Positions 35,870 to 44,666 of a DNA stretch of 64,000 bases are shown in pieces. The DNA lies in contig NZ_CP158281.1 in assembly GCF_040256645.1 (NCBI RefSeq), forward strand, positions 434,001-498,000, read 5' to 3'. The DNA comes from Brevibacterium sp. CBA3109 (GTDB lineage Bacteria > Actinomycetota > Actinomycetes > Actinomycetales > Brevibacteriaceae). Position 1 is the first letter of the stretch. Each line of letters begins with the position of its first letter. Position numbers and translations under genes: made by a program. The notes under the pieces are model-generated. The model had not been told where the DNA came from, did no database searches, and saw nothing but the letters and a program-made list of their open reading frames with translations.

Positions 35870-36744
35870 ATGATCACCGTCGACGCGGATCTCAGCATCT
35901 CTCTCGACGAGGAGAAAGGGGACCTGCCATTCGACATCACCGTCACCGGTGCAGAATCAACACTGACAGTCCACATCAGTGATCCCACTCGGCTGCCGGC
36001 TGGTGACCGAAGTCGCCTCCATGATCTGGCAGCCTTCGCCGATTCGTTGGCCGGCGAGGGTGTCCGTGTGCAAGTTGTGGGACCTGATGGTCTGATCCTG
36101 GAATTCGGCGCAGTGAACGCAGGCGTGATCGGGCGCCTAATCTCGGGATCGTCACATATTCGATTGGGTTCTCCCGAGGTTCGTAGGGCTCTGGGATTTC
36201 GGGCCCCAAAAAAGCGACACTGCCGATTCCTCCAATCGCCCCGATGCTAAGACCTCTGCTGCCAATGATCCGGCGCGGCAGCCACTCGCCGGTGACGACG
36301 ACTCACTACGCGCGGGGGGCAGGGCGGCCGCGGCTGATATTCACTCGTGAAGCCGATGTCTGGGACGGATCACCGTCAGGAATCTTCGAGCTCACAAGTG
36401 ATGTCATACTACTGGGCTCTGCTCCGAGCTGCGATCTGGTTCTCCCCGGACTCGCTGAGGTTCACGCAGAAATCCGACATGATGACGATGACGAGTATGT
36501 CGTCTTCCCGCGCGAACCGATCGGCGGAGGAGCCCAGGATCCGGCGTTCGAGGCGACAGCAGGGCGGGTTCTGCGTACAGGAGCACGCCTGACCATCGGA
36601 AAATGGCGTTTGGCGTTCTTCCGGGAGGAGTATGCGGACCATGGGAGACTATACGGCGGTCGACAAGGTGGCGAACTCTCCCAGCAGCGTCGGCAGCCGC
36701 CGCGCAGCGAGATCATGGGCAATCGCTCGGACCACCGCACCTGA
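35870..36744 (+). pseudogene. FHA domain protein disrupted by two frameshifts
   Basis: The N-terminal domain (MITVDADLSISLDEEKGDLP to RRALGFRAPKK) is in frame one; the linker SDTADSSNRPDAKTSAANDP is in a second frame; and the FHA domain (GRPRLIFTREADVWDG, LLGSAPSCDLVLPGL, AEIRHDDDDEYVVF) with tail FFREEYADHGRLYGGRQGGE is in a third. The first shift falls in an A6 run (36208-36213), the second near a G6 run (~36313). FHA domains bind phosphothreonine peptides. Start and stop positions suit a ~290-residue ancestor. Because both indels are in homopolymers, sequencing error is possible. Confidence 0.75.
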
Positions 36745-36854
36745 CTGGCCCGCTGCCATTTCAAACCCACATTGCATAGTCGGCCCCGCACCTGGACCAC
36801 AGTCTCAGAGGCAGGACCGAGAAGACGAGTTTCACACGATGAGAGGTCAAAGCT

Positions 36855-37319
36855 ATGACGGATACGAGTATCACAGCATCGAGGATCATCGACGCCTCAT
36901 CGGACGCCATCTTCAATGTGCTCTCCAATCCGGAGAGACACGCACAGATCGATGGTTCGGGCATGGTGCAATCCGATGAGAAGACAGATCGCATCACCGC
37001 GGTCGGGCAGGTCTTCACGATGAACATGTACTGGGACAAGCTTGGCGGCAACTACCGAACGGACAATCACGTCGTCGGCTTCGACGAGAACAAGCTGCTG
37101 GCCTGGAAGACCGCTGACAGTGGACAGGAGCCTGCGGGGTGGGAATGGGTCTGGGAGCTCGAACCTCAGGGACCTGACTCAACGAACGTCTCGGTGACCT
37201 ATGACTGGAGTTCGGTCACGGACAAGGACGTTCTGAAGAAGATCAGCTTTCCTGTGGTCGAACAGGAATCACTCGAGGAGTCGTTGGGCAAACTGGCCTC
37301 CGCAGTCTCGCAGGTCTGA
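36855..37319 (+). CDS. SRPBCC (START-like) family protein
   Basis: A 154-residue single-domain protein beginning ASRIIDASSDAIFNVLSNPERHAQID, the first strand and helix of the helix-grip fold, ending in a long helix. Polyketide cyclase/dehydrase-like SRPBCC proteins bind hydrophobic ligands; this one has no clear substrate. Solitary gene; 53 bases separate it from the AI-2E family permease. Confidence 0.85.
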   Translation: MTDTSITASRIIDASSDAIFNVLSNPERHAQIDGSGMVQSDEKTDRITAVGQVFTMNMYWDKLGGNYRTDNHVVGFDENKLLAWKTADSGQEPAGWEWVWELEPQGPDSTNVSVTYDWSSVTDKDVLKKISFPVVEQESLEESLGKLASAVSQV

Positions 37320-37372
37320 TCTGTCGGCGGCTGCGGCACCACTGGGATCGAATGAGAGAGTGTGGGTGAAAT

Positions 37373-38530
37373 ATGGCGGGAGGCGAGCAGGTTCCATCTC
37401 CGAAAAGCAGAGATGATCCCATTCCTGAAGGTCTGAAGGTGGGCGCCCGCTTCACTGGCTATCTGCTGGTGATCATCGCGGGGCTCACGGTCGCGGGTTT
37501 CATCGCGTTCCAGCTGGCGGAGATCGTCATCCCCTTCTTGGCAGGGCTGATCCTCTCGGCTCTCCTGGTTCCGATGTCGTCGTTCCTGCAGCGTCATCGT
37601 TGGCCGAAATGGTTGGCCGTGATCACGGTATGGGTGATTGTGCTCGGCGCCCTGGCCGGGTTGATCTTCCTCATCGTCTATCAGGTCAAAAACGAACTCT
37701 CTGCAATCCAGGATCAGGTGGGCGTGTCGCTTGAAGCTGGGCAGAAGTTTCTCGCAAGCGAACCTTTCGGATTGACCGATCAGAAGGTCAATGACTTCAT
37801 TGCTTCCTCGGGCCAATGGCTCAAAGACCATGCGGCGGGTCTGCAGTCGGGAGCTGCGGAGGTCGGAGCCACCGCCGCTCATATCGTTGAAGGCATCCTC
37901 ATCGTCTTGTTCGTGACCCTGTTCGCGCTGATCGACGGCAGAGGGATCTGGTCCTGGGCGGTGCACATATGGCCGGCCAAATCGCATTCGCGAATCGAAG
38001 AAGCCGGAGAAGCCGGGTGGAAGACCCTGTCGAACTTCATCAGAATCCAGCTCGTCGTGGCCGCCACCGACGCCGTCGGAATCGGAGTGGGCGCGCTGAT
38101 CCTCGGTGTGCCGTTGGCCGTTCCCATCGCAACCGTCGTGTTCCTGGGTGCCTTCGTCCCCTTCGTCGGAGCCATCATCGGCGGTGTCTTCGCGGTCGGG
38201 CTGGCGCTGCTGTTCAACGGGTGGATCCATGCTCTGATCCTGCTCGGAATCGTGATCCTGGTGCAGCAGATCGAAAGTCACGTCCTCCACCCGCTGCTGA
38301 CCGGTTCAAGGGTGAAGATCCACCCCCTGGCGGTGATCCTCGGCGTGACAGCAGGGGCAGCCATGGCCGGCATCGCCGGGGCATTCTTCGCGGTGCCCGT
38401 CATCGCAACACTGAACGCGATGGTCCGCGCTGCCCGGCATCACACCGACGCCCCCGCAGTCGTGGCACCTCAGATGCCGAGTGGAGACGAAGACGGGGCT
38501 CATCATTGTGATGACGATGCCCCTGAGTGA
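37373..38530 (+). CDS. AI-2E family transporter (PerM/TqsA superfamily)
   Basis: A 385-residue membrane protein. Helix-rich N-terminus (YLLVIIAGLTVAGFIAFQLA), a soluble middle, and the conserved GVPLAVPIATVVFLGAFVPF and IGGVFAVGLAL segments of the AI-2 exporter family. Family members include putative AI-2 exporters and Na+/Li+ antiporters; the role here is not determined. The last ~30 residues are acidic and unstructured. Confidence 0.88.
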   Translation: MAGGEQVPSPKSRDDPIPEGLKVGARFTGYLLVIIAGLTVAGFIAFQLAEIVIPFLAGLILSALLVPMSSFLQRHRWPKWLAVITVWVIVLGALAGLIFLIVYQVKNELSAIQDQVGVSLEAGQKFLASEPFGLTDQKVNDFIASSGQWLKDHAAGLQSGAAEVGATAAHIVEGILIVLFVTLFALIDGRGIWSWAVHIWPAKSHSRIEEAGEAGWKTLSNFIRIQLVVAATDAVGIGVGALILGVPLAVPIATVVFLGAFVPFVGAIIGGVFAVGLALLFNGWIHALILLGIVILVQQIESHVLHPLLTGSRVKIHPLAVILGVTAGAAMAGIAGAFFAVPVIATLNAMVRAARHHTDAPAVVAPQMPSGDEDGAHHCDDDAPE

Positions 38531-38930
38531 TTGAAGAAGAGTTCCCCCGCCAGGAGCAGGGCTTCGTGCACAGGCCGTCGTCAAAGGTATTCAAAACATG
38601 CCATCTGAACGGTCGGCAACCTCGGCGAAATCGTTGATTTCAGGTGATCTGCCCTGGGTGATGAGCTATGCTGGCGAAGTTGCACGACGTGACCTATGAG
38701 GTCAGAGCTCGCCTTTATGCGAGTTGGTCCTGCCCTGCGCGCCCTTGGTTCGTCCTTCACAAAGGATGTGATCCACGCACTGCGCAGACGTCACCGCCAC
38801 ATCCTTGCTGGTGACTTCTCTTCGATTCGACCGCTGCCAGATATGCCCCGTGGTACGGCACTGCGGTTTGACGAACACTGATGACGGCCTCGGCGCGAAG
38901 CCTGCCGTCACACGACCACGAGGATCAATT
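38531..38930. other. 400-base intergenic region before malic enzyme
   Basis: No convincing gene on either strand. GAGGATCAATT ahead of ATG 38931 provides the ribosome site. No clear riboswitch, repeat or terminator seen; a promoter must lie here but I cannot place it. Confidence 0.4.
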
Positions 38931-40145
38931 ATGACGACACTGCCCGATGCTTCCACCACGACCGATTCCACACCGACCCGGCTGAGGGCCATCACCGACG
39001 AGGAGATCTTCTCCGCCCACGAGGGTGGCAAACTCTCTGCCGAGCTCACTCGACCGCTGGAAACGCAGCGCGATCTCTCGATTGCCTACACCCCAGGTGT
39101 CGCCAAGGTCTGCACCGCCATCAAGGACACACCGGAGCTGGCTCGGACCCACACGTGGACGGGCCGCCTCGTCGCTGTCGTCTCCGATGGCTCCGCCGTA
39201 CTAGGGCTCGGCGACATCGGGGCGAAGGCCTCCCTGCCGGTCATGGAGGGCAAGTGCGCCCTGTTCAAACGCTTCTCCGGCCTCGACGCGATCCCGATCG
39301 TCCTCGACACAAATGATGTCGACGAGATCGTCGAGACCTTGGTACGACTGCGCCCCTCCTTCGGCGCCGTCAACCTCGAAGACATCTCGGCTCCGCGCTG
39401 CTTCGAAGTCGAAGAGCGTGTCAAAGCCGCCCTCGACATTCCCGTCATGCATGACGATCAGCACGGAACCGCGATCGTCGTGCTCGCCGCGTTGACGAAT
39501 GCGCTGCGCGTGGTCGGCAAGTCGTTTGACTCGGTGCGGGTGGTCCTCTCCGGTGCAGGCGCGGCAGGCGTGGCTGTGACCAAGATCCTCGGCGATGCGG
39601 GAGTCGGTGATGTCACCGTGCTCGACTCCAAGGGCATCATCGATTCCAGTCGCGGCGATCTCACCGAGACGAAAGAATGGATTGCCTCTAATACGAATCC
39701 GCGGGGCGTCTCGGGCGGGATCGACACCGCCCTCGACGGTGCGGACGTGTTCATCGGCGTCTCCGGCGGCACCATTGATGAGTCGCACCTGCCGCAGATG
39801 GCCGAGGACGCGGTGATCTTCGCGCTGTCGAATCCGGATCCGGAGATCATGCCCAACATCGCCTCGAAGTATGCCTCGGTCGTGGCCACCGGGCGCAGCG
39901 ACTTCCCGAATCAGATCAACAACGTCCTCGCGTTCCCCGGCATCTTCCGCGGGGCGCTGGATGCCGGTGCCACCGACATCACCGATGCGATGAAGCTGGC
40001 CGCTGCTCGTGCGATCGCCGATCTGGTCGGCGATGACCTGGCCCCGGACTATGTTGTCCCTGGCGCACTGGACGAGCGGGTCGCCCCAGCTGTGGCAGAT
40101 GCCGTCGAATCGGCCGCCAACGCCGCAGGAGTGGCGCGAGTCTGA
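38931..40145 (+). CDS. NAD(P)-dependent malic enzyme
   Basis: A 404-residue enzyme converting malate to pyruvate and CO2. The catalytic Tyr in SIAYTPGVAKVC, LGLGDIGAKASLPVMEGK, Lys in the latter, Asp-containing DISAPRCFEVEE and MHDDQHGTAIVVLAAL, and NADP-fold GAGAAGVAVTKILGD are all present. The length fits the small bacterial form lacking the phosphotransacetylase tail. A strong hairpin lies between it and the convergent ohr gene. Confidence 0.92.
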   Translation: MTTLPDASTTTDSTPTRLRAITDEEIFSAHEGGKLSAELTRPLETQRDLSIAYTPGVAKVCTAIKDTPELARTHTWTGRLVAVVSDGSAVLGLGDIGAKASLPVMEGKCALFKRFSGLDAIPIVLDTNDVDEIVETLVRLRPSFGAVNLEDISAPRCFEVEERVKAALDIPVMHDDQHGTAIVVLAALTNALRVVGKSFDSVRVVLSGAGAAGVAVTKILGDAGVGDVTVLDSKGIIDSSRGDLTETKEWIASNTNPRGVSGGIDTALDGADVFIGVSGGTIDESHLPQMAEDAVIFALSNPDPEIMPNIASKYASVVATGRSDFPNQINNVLAFPGIFRGALDAGATDITDAMKLAAARAIADLVGDDLAPDYVVPGALDERVAPAVADAVESAANAAGVARV

Positions 40146-40206
40146 GCAGGCCAAGAGCTTGCCTGGCGCCTGTTCGACCCCCTCCTGGTGAGGTTTGGAA
40201 CAACAG

Positions 40207-40244
40207 TTCGGGGACCGGATGCGATCATGCATCCGGTCCCCGAA
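40207..40244. terminator. Bidirectional terminator between malic enzyme and ohr
   Basis: Sixteen-base perfect arms (40207-40222 and 40229-40244) around a six-base loop, between convergent genes. Strong stem; no long T tract. Confidence 0.85.
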
Positions 40245-40291
40245 CCCGTGGGCGGGTCGCCCTCCTCAGGAGGGGCGCCAACGATCTGGAG

Positions 40292-40714
40292 TCAGTCGTC
40301 GCTGACGGTGACGGTCACCTCGATGTTGCCCCGGGTGGCATTGGAATACGGGCAGACCTCGTGGGCCTTGTCTGCAAGCACCTGGGCTTCGGCCGAATCG
40401 AGGTGGGGGAGCGTGACCTCGAGTGTCACGGCGAGCTGGAAGCCGCCCGCGTCGTTCTTGCCGATGCTCACCTGTGCTCCGACGGAGGAATCGTCGACGT
40501 TCGCCTTGGACTGGCCGGCCACGAGCCGCAGCGCCGAGTGGAAGCACGCGGCATAGCCGACGGCGAAGAGCTGTTCCGGATTCGTGCCTTCGCCGGATCC
40601 GCCCATCTCTGTGGGTGTGGAGAGGCCGAGGTCGACTTTTCCGTCGCTGGTGCGGCTGCGACCATCACGTCCTTCTCCGGTGGCAAGTGCTTCTGCTGTG
40701 TAGAGAGCCTTCAT
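40292..40714 (-). CDS. ohr: Organic hydroperoxide resistance protein
   Basis: A 140-residue OsmC/Ohr protein that reduces organic hydroperoxides with a pair of cysteines. Both are visible: Cys in FAVGYAACFHSALRL (~60) and in AHEVCPYSNATRGN (~124). Start 40714 has GGAAGGAACC upstream. It lies just downstream of the OhrR gene and is expected to be repressed by it. Length is exactly typical. Confidence 0.95.
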   Translation of the reverse strand: MKALYTAEALATGEGRDGRSRTSDGKVDLGLSTPTEMGGSGEGTNPEQLFAVGYAACFHSALRLVAGQSKANVDDSSVGAQVSIGKNDAGGFQLAVTLEVTLPHLDSAEAQVLADKAHEVCPYSNATRGNIEVTVTVSDD

Positions 40715-40779
40715 TGTGGTTCCTTCCATTGGTCGTGTATTCCGTGGTGGGTCGATGGTGTCTGAGGGGCGGAGGCGGA

Positions 40780-41283
40780 TCAGTCGCGGTCTGCGACAGC
40801 CTCTGCCCGCAGATTGAGGGTGAGTAGCTGCAGGGAGTCGAGCATCTTCTCCAATTCGTCGGGGTCGATTTTCGTGCGCCCGACCACTTCTCGTGGCACA
40901 CATTCAGCGAGTGCCTGACTCGCCGCACCTTCGGGGGTGAGGCGGACGAACACGCTGCGGGAGTCCTCGCTCGAGCGATGCCGCGTGACATAGCCGTGAT
41001 TCTCGAGTCGAGACAGCAGTGGCGACAGTGTTCCGGAGTCCAGCTGCAGGCGCTCTCCGAGTGCCTTGACCGTGATGCCGTCTGCCACGGAATCTGCCGG
41101 TCCGTGGCTGAGGGGCTCGGTCATATCCGTCGCGGCGTCCTCCTCCCACAGCACCAGCATCACCAGATACTGCGGGTAGGTGATGCCGAGTTCTGCGAGG
41201 AGCTCACGGTAGGTCGCGGTCATGGCCCGCGAAGCCGAATAGAGGACGAAGCAGAGCTGCTTGTCGAGTGCGAGCGTGTTCAT
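40780..41283 (-). CDS. ohrR: OhrR, peroxide-sensing MarR family repressor
   Basis: A 167-residue MarR regulator. The sensing Cys is in LDKQLCFVLYSASRAMTATY (~7-26), the DNA-binding helix in LQLDSGTLSPLLSRLENHGY with wing SSEDSRSVFVRLT. An insert (DMTEPLSHGPADSV) before the HTH is unusual. Start 41283 is chosen as first domain residue. It sits directly upstream of ohr, with the palindrome at 41299 ahead of it, so peroxide-induced derepression of both genes is expected. Confidence 0.92.
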   Translation of the reverse strand: MNTLALDKQLCFVLYSASRAMTATYRELLAELGITYPQYLVMLVLWEEDAATDMTEPLSHGPADSVADGITVKALGERLQLDSGTLSPLLSRLENHGYVTRHRSSEDSRSVFVRLTPEGAASQALAECVPREVVGRTKIDPDELEKMLDSLQLLTLNLRAEAVADRD

Positions 41284-41298
41284 AGCTAAATGATTGCA

Positions 41299-41313
41299 CA
41301 CAATTGAATTGTG
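41299..41313. promoter_or_regulatory. OhrR operator
   Basis: CACAATT-g-AATTGTG, a perfect 15-base palindrome 16 bases upstream of ohrR, closely matching the AATT-rich OhrR boxes known from other bacteria. The wider context TTGCA...TGCAA extends the symmetry. Confidence 0.7.
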
Positions 41314-41558
41314 CACAACTAATTACGGTGAGTCTGCCTGCTGAGCTCACGTGCCTTCGTCGCTACGGCATGAGTCGGCCGGCCGGTCGACAGTGAACGG
41401 CTCTCCAGATTCGGCAGGGATGAGGAAATCGGGGACGGCGAATCTGCTTTCGGGCACACGCCCAATTCGCGCGATCCGGCACGGATCACTGCAGGCTCGA
41501 GTTCCGGGACGGCTGCTCTCATCGCCGGTGGCGGTGAAGCGATCAGCTGGTGAGGCGA

Positions 41559-42371
41559 TCAGCTGGTGAAGCGCGGTGTCCGTTTCTCCAGCATCGCAGC
41601 CACCGCCTCATGGTGGTCCGGCTGGAAGTGCGCTGTGGCCTGAAGTGAGGCACAGTCTTCGAGCATCGAGGCCAGAGTGTGGCGTTCCGAGTCGAGGAGG
41701 AGCTGCTTGGTCGCTCGGACCGAATAGACAGGGTTGGCCGCGACCCGACCGGCCAGCTCGAGCGCGCGTTCGATGAGCTCGTCAGCGGGGACCACGTAGT
41801 TGACCAGGCCCCACCGCTCGGCGGTGACGGCATCGACACGGTCGCCGGTCAGTGCCATCTCGGCCGCGCGAGCCGCACCGATGAGGCGAGGGAGGAACCA
41901 GGCACCGCCATCACCGGCGATGAGTCCCAGCTGCACGAACGACTCCGCGAACCACGCGTGATCGGAAGCCACTCGCATATCGCACATGGTCGTCAGGTCC
42001 ATGCCGGCGCCGACGGCAGGCCCGTTGACCGCTGCGATGAACGGAACGTCGACGGACCGCATCGCCAGCGGAATCCGCTGCACCCCGTCACGGTATCCCT
42101 GGCGGATCTCCTCGAGGTCCCCGCCGAACATCCCTGACTTGTCGGCCATCTTCTTGATGTTGCCGCCGGCAGAGAACGCCTTGCCCTCACCGGTGAGGAC
42201 GACGCATTTGACCGTCTCGTCCTCGCGGATTCGGTCGATGTTGCCCACCAGAGCATCGATCATCGGTTCGTCGGTGATCGGGTTGCGCTGCTCGGGAAGG
42301 TTGAGACTCCACAGCTCGATGGCCGGGGCCGGTCGTGTGATCAGGATGAGATCGGGGGAGTGGTCGGTCAT
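41559..42371 (-). CDS. Enoyl-CoA hydratase/isomerase family protein
   Basis: A 270-residue crotonase. KAFSAGGNIKKMAD (~63-76) and NGPAVGAGMDLTTMCDMRVA (~116-135) form the oxyanion hole; LIAGDGGAWFLPRLIG contains the second catalytic region, with GDGG in place of the usual catalytic Glu pattern, so the reaction is uncertain. It overlaps the CaiB-type transferase by four bases and ends the operon that runs from 45788 to 41559. Confidence 0.88.
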   Translation of the reverse strand: MTDHSPDLILITRPAPAIELWSLNLPEQRNPITDEPMIDALVGNIDRIREDETVKCVVLTGEGKAFSAGGNIKKMADKSGMFGGDLEEIRQGYRDGVQRIPLAMRSVDVPFIAAVNGPAVGAGMDLTTMCDMRVASDHAWFAESFVQLGLIAGDGGAWFLPRLIGAARAAEMALTGDRVDAVTAERWGLVNYVVPADELIERALELAGRVAANPVYSVRATKQLLLDSERHTLASMLEDCASLQATAHFQPDHHEAVAAMLEKRTPRFTS

Positions 42372-43642
42372 GGGGTGCTCTTTTCTCTCGTCGTCTGTGC
42401 TCTCACGTCTGCTTTTTCTGTCTGTGCCTGCTCTGCTGCGACTTGCGACTCGGCCATCGGCTGCGACTCGGCCGTGACCGCACCGGAGTTCTGCAGCGCG
42501 GTGACCTCATCCTTGCCGAATCCGCATTCTTCGAGGATCTGCACCGAATGCTGGCCCGTCCTGGCGGGGCGCCTCGGCACCGGCGCATCCTGAGTCGAGA
42601 GGACGATGGGATTGCGTACGCCCTTGAACCCTGTTTCGTCTTCGAAGAACAGTTTCCGGTGCTGGACCTGTGGCTCCTCGTACATCTCGGGCACCGTATT
42701 GACCGGTGACGCCGGTATTCCCTTCGCGGCAAGAGCCTGGAGAAGATCGGCCCGAGCCTGCGATGAGACTCGTGACTGCAGGAGTGCCTTCAGCTCGGCT
42801 CGATTCGCGCTTCTGGAACCATTGTCGGCAAACCGTGGGTCGTCGACCAGCTCCATCAGGTCGAGATGCTGGCAGATTTTGGCGAACTGGCCGTCATTTC
42901 CACCGGCGATGAACAGGTCGCCGTCCCTGCAGCTGAACACCTCATACGGGGCGACTGTGGGATGGGCGGCACCCGTGCGATGCGGGGTTCCGCCACCGTA
43001 GAGCCAATTCGAGGCCTGCGGGATCAGCATGCTCACGGCGCTGTCGAGGAGAGTCGAGTCCAGAAGCTGGCCTCTGCCGGTCACATCCCGGTCGCGCAGG
43101 GCCAGGAGGATTGCCGAGAAGCTGTGCAGCGCGGTGACCATGTCGACGGCGGGCATTCCGAGGCGAACGGGTGACCCCTCGGGCTCTCCGGTGATGCTCA
43201 TCAGCCCGCCGAAGGCCTGCATGACAGCGTCATAGCCGGGCCGACCGCCCAGAGGACCGTCGACTCCATAGCCGGTGATCCGGCAGTGGATCAGCCGCGG
43301 GAAGTCTCGTTCGATCCGCTCGGGGTCGAATCCCCACTTGTCCAAGGTGCCGGCCTTGAAGTTGTCGATGAGGATATCGGCGCCTGCGAGCAGTCTGGCC
43401 AGGACCACTTGACCCTCGACCAACTTCAGGTCGAGGCAGATATTGCGTTTGTTCCGATTGAGCGCGTTGTAGTACCCGGTGGTTCCGTCATCGGCGAAGG
43501 GGGGACCCCATTTGCGGGTGTCGTCGAGTTGAGGACCTTCAACCTTGATCACATCAGCACCGTGGTCGGCCAGGTACTGGGCGGTCAGAGGCCCCGCCAT
43601 GATCCGGCACAGGTCGATGACCTTGAGCCCGTTGAGAATCAT
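42368..43642 (-). CDS. CaiB/BaiF (class III) CoA-transferase
   Basis: A 424-residue class III CoA-transferase. LNGLKVIDLCRIMAGPLTAQ and YLADHGADVIKVEGP open the chain, and ADILIDNFKAGTLDKWGF holds the catalytic Asp region. It transfers CoA between acids by a ping-pong mechanism. Overlap with neighbours at both ends (42371, 43639) indicates translational coupling. It would supply or recycle acyl-CoA for the two dehydrogenases upstream. The Ala/Gln-rich tail is likely disordered. Confidence 0.9.
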   Translation of the reverse strand: MILNGLKVIDLCRIMAGPLTAQYLADHGADVIKVEGPQLDDTRKWGPPFADDGTTGYYNALNRNKRNICLDLKLVEGQVVLARLLAGADILIDNFKAGTLDKWGFDPERIERDFPRLIHCRITGYGVDGPLGGRPGYDAVMQAFGGLMSITGEPEGSPVRLGMPAVDMVTALHSFSAILLALRDRDVTGRGQLLDSTLLDSAVSMLIPQASNWLYGGGTPHRTGAAHPTVAPYEVFSCRDGDLFIAGGNDGQFAKICQHLDLMELVDDPRFADNGSRSANRAELKALLQSRVSSQARADLLQALAAKGIPASPVNTVPEMYEEPQVQHRKLFFEDETGFKGVRNPIVLSTQDAPVPRRPARTGQHSVQILEECGFGKDEVTALQNSGAVTAESQPMAESQVAAEQAQTEKADVRAQTTREKSTP

Positions 43643-44652
43643 GAGGCGATCATCTCCCAGACGCTCTCCTCATCGGAGGAGACGAGGTCAGACAGCGCGT
43701 CGAGCAGCTCTTCGGGAGCATCCATCTGCCGCCGCGTCTGCAGCACACCCCTGGTGTACCTCTGGAGGGAATGTTCCAGCGTCGTCCCGATGGCACCGAG
43801 CGCCTGATGGGAGTTGCGGACCACGACCTCGATCGCGTCGAATGACGCCAGGCAGCCGGAGACGATCTCCAACCTGGCAGCCGGGGTCGGGCCATGGTCG
43901 GATGACAGGTGGTGAAGCGCATTTGCCGCCGCCGAGGCGACCATCTCCGACTGCGCGGCGCAGTCGGCAATGAGCTTCTGGACCGCCTGGAATCGACCCA
44001 CAGGACGCCCGAACTGGGTACGTTCGGTGGCATAGCGAACCGTCATCTCCACGATTTCCGACAGCTGTACTGCCGCGACCGCCAAGGCGCTGGCCTGACG
44101 GACCCCCGTGATCCAGTCATGATCCTCCAGCGAGGCGGCGACCCAGTTTGGTACAGAGGCGGTGGTGACCCGGGCGGCAGGGGAACCGTCGATGCTCACG
44201 ATCGGCGCGGAGAGCTGGAAGTCAGAGATCAGGGCGATCTCGACCCCAGTCGAGGTTGAACGGTGGGTCAGGATCGCCGCGGCGTGGGTGGCCCACGGAA
44301 CGGGCTCTGCGCCGTCGATCGCCGTCCACGGCACCAACAGGGTGCGCGCGGGCAGAGTGCCATCGAGCTCGGTCCCCGAGGTGAGCCTGATTGGGTACAG
44401 ATCGAAGTCAGCGTTGGGGTAGACGATCCCCGCACGCGCCAGCCCCACCTGGGTGCCGATGGTCGCGGCAAGGACTTCGAGGCTCTGAGCGTCACCGGAT
44501 TCGCAGGCGATATCGGTCAGACCCGCCTCGGTGAGGGCGGTCAGCAACCCAGTCAGATCGGGGGTCTCCACACAGGTGTGGGCCAGGCTCGCGTCGTCTG
44601 CGATGGCAGCGGCGAGGTCGCGGACTTGGTCGAGGTCATCAGTGAATGTCAT
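43639..44652 (-). CDS. Acyl-CoA dehydrogenase, small (beta-like) subunit
   Basis: A 337-residue protein, shorter than usual ACADs. The C-terminal half is well conserved (YATERTQFGRPVGRFQAVQK, HQALGAIGTTLEHSLQRYTR). The length and weak N-terminal half resemble the catalytically reduced subunit of heterotetrameric ACADs such as mycobacterial FadE28. It lies next to a second ACAD of typical length (14-base gap), supporting an alpha2beta2 complex. Confidence 0.8.
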   Translation of the reverse strand: MTFTDDLDQVRDLAAAIADDASLAHTCVETPDLTGLLTALTEAGLTDIACESGDAQSLEVLAATIGTQVGLARAGIVYPNADFDLYPIRLTSGTELDGTLPARTLLVPWTAIDGAEPVPWATHAAAILTHRSTSTGVEIALISDFQLSAPIVSIDGSPAARVTTASVPNWVAASLEDHDWITGVRQASALAVAAVQLSEIVEMTVRYATERTQFGRPVGRFQAVQKLIADCAAQSEMVASAAANALHHLSSDHGPTPAARLEIVSGCLASFDAIEVVVRNSHQALGAIGTTLEHSLQRYTRGVLQTRRQMDAPEELLDALSDLVSSDEESVWEMIAS

Positions 44653-44666
44653 TGTTCTTCTCTCTT

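Noticed and set aside
36855..38530. SRPBCC and AI-2E genes as one operon for signal export
   Set aside because: The two have a 53-base gap and no functional link; the AI-2E family name is often misleading.
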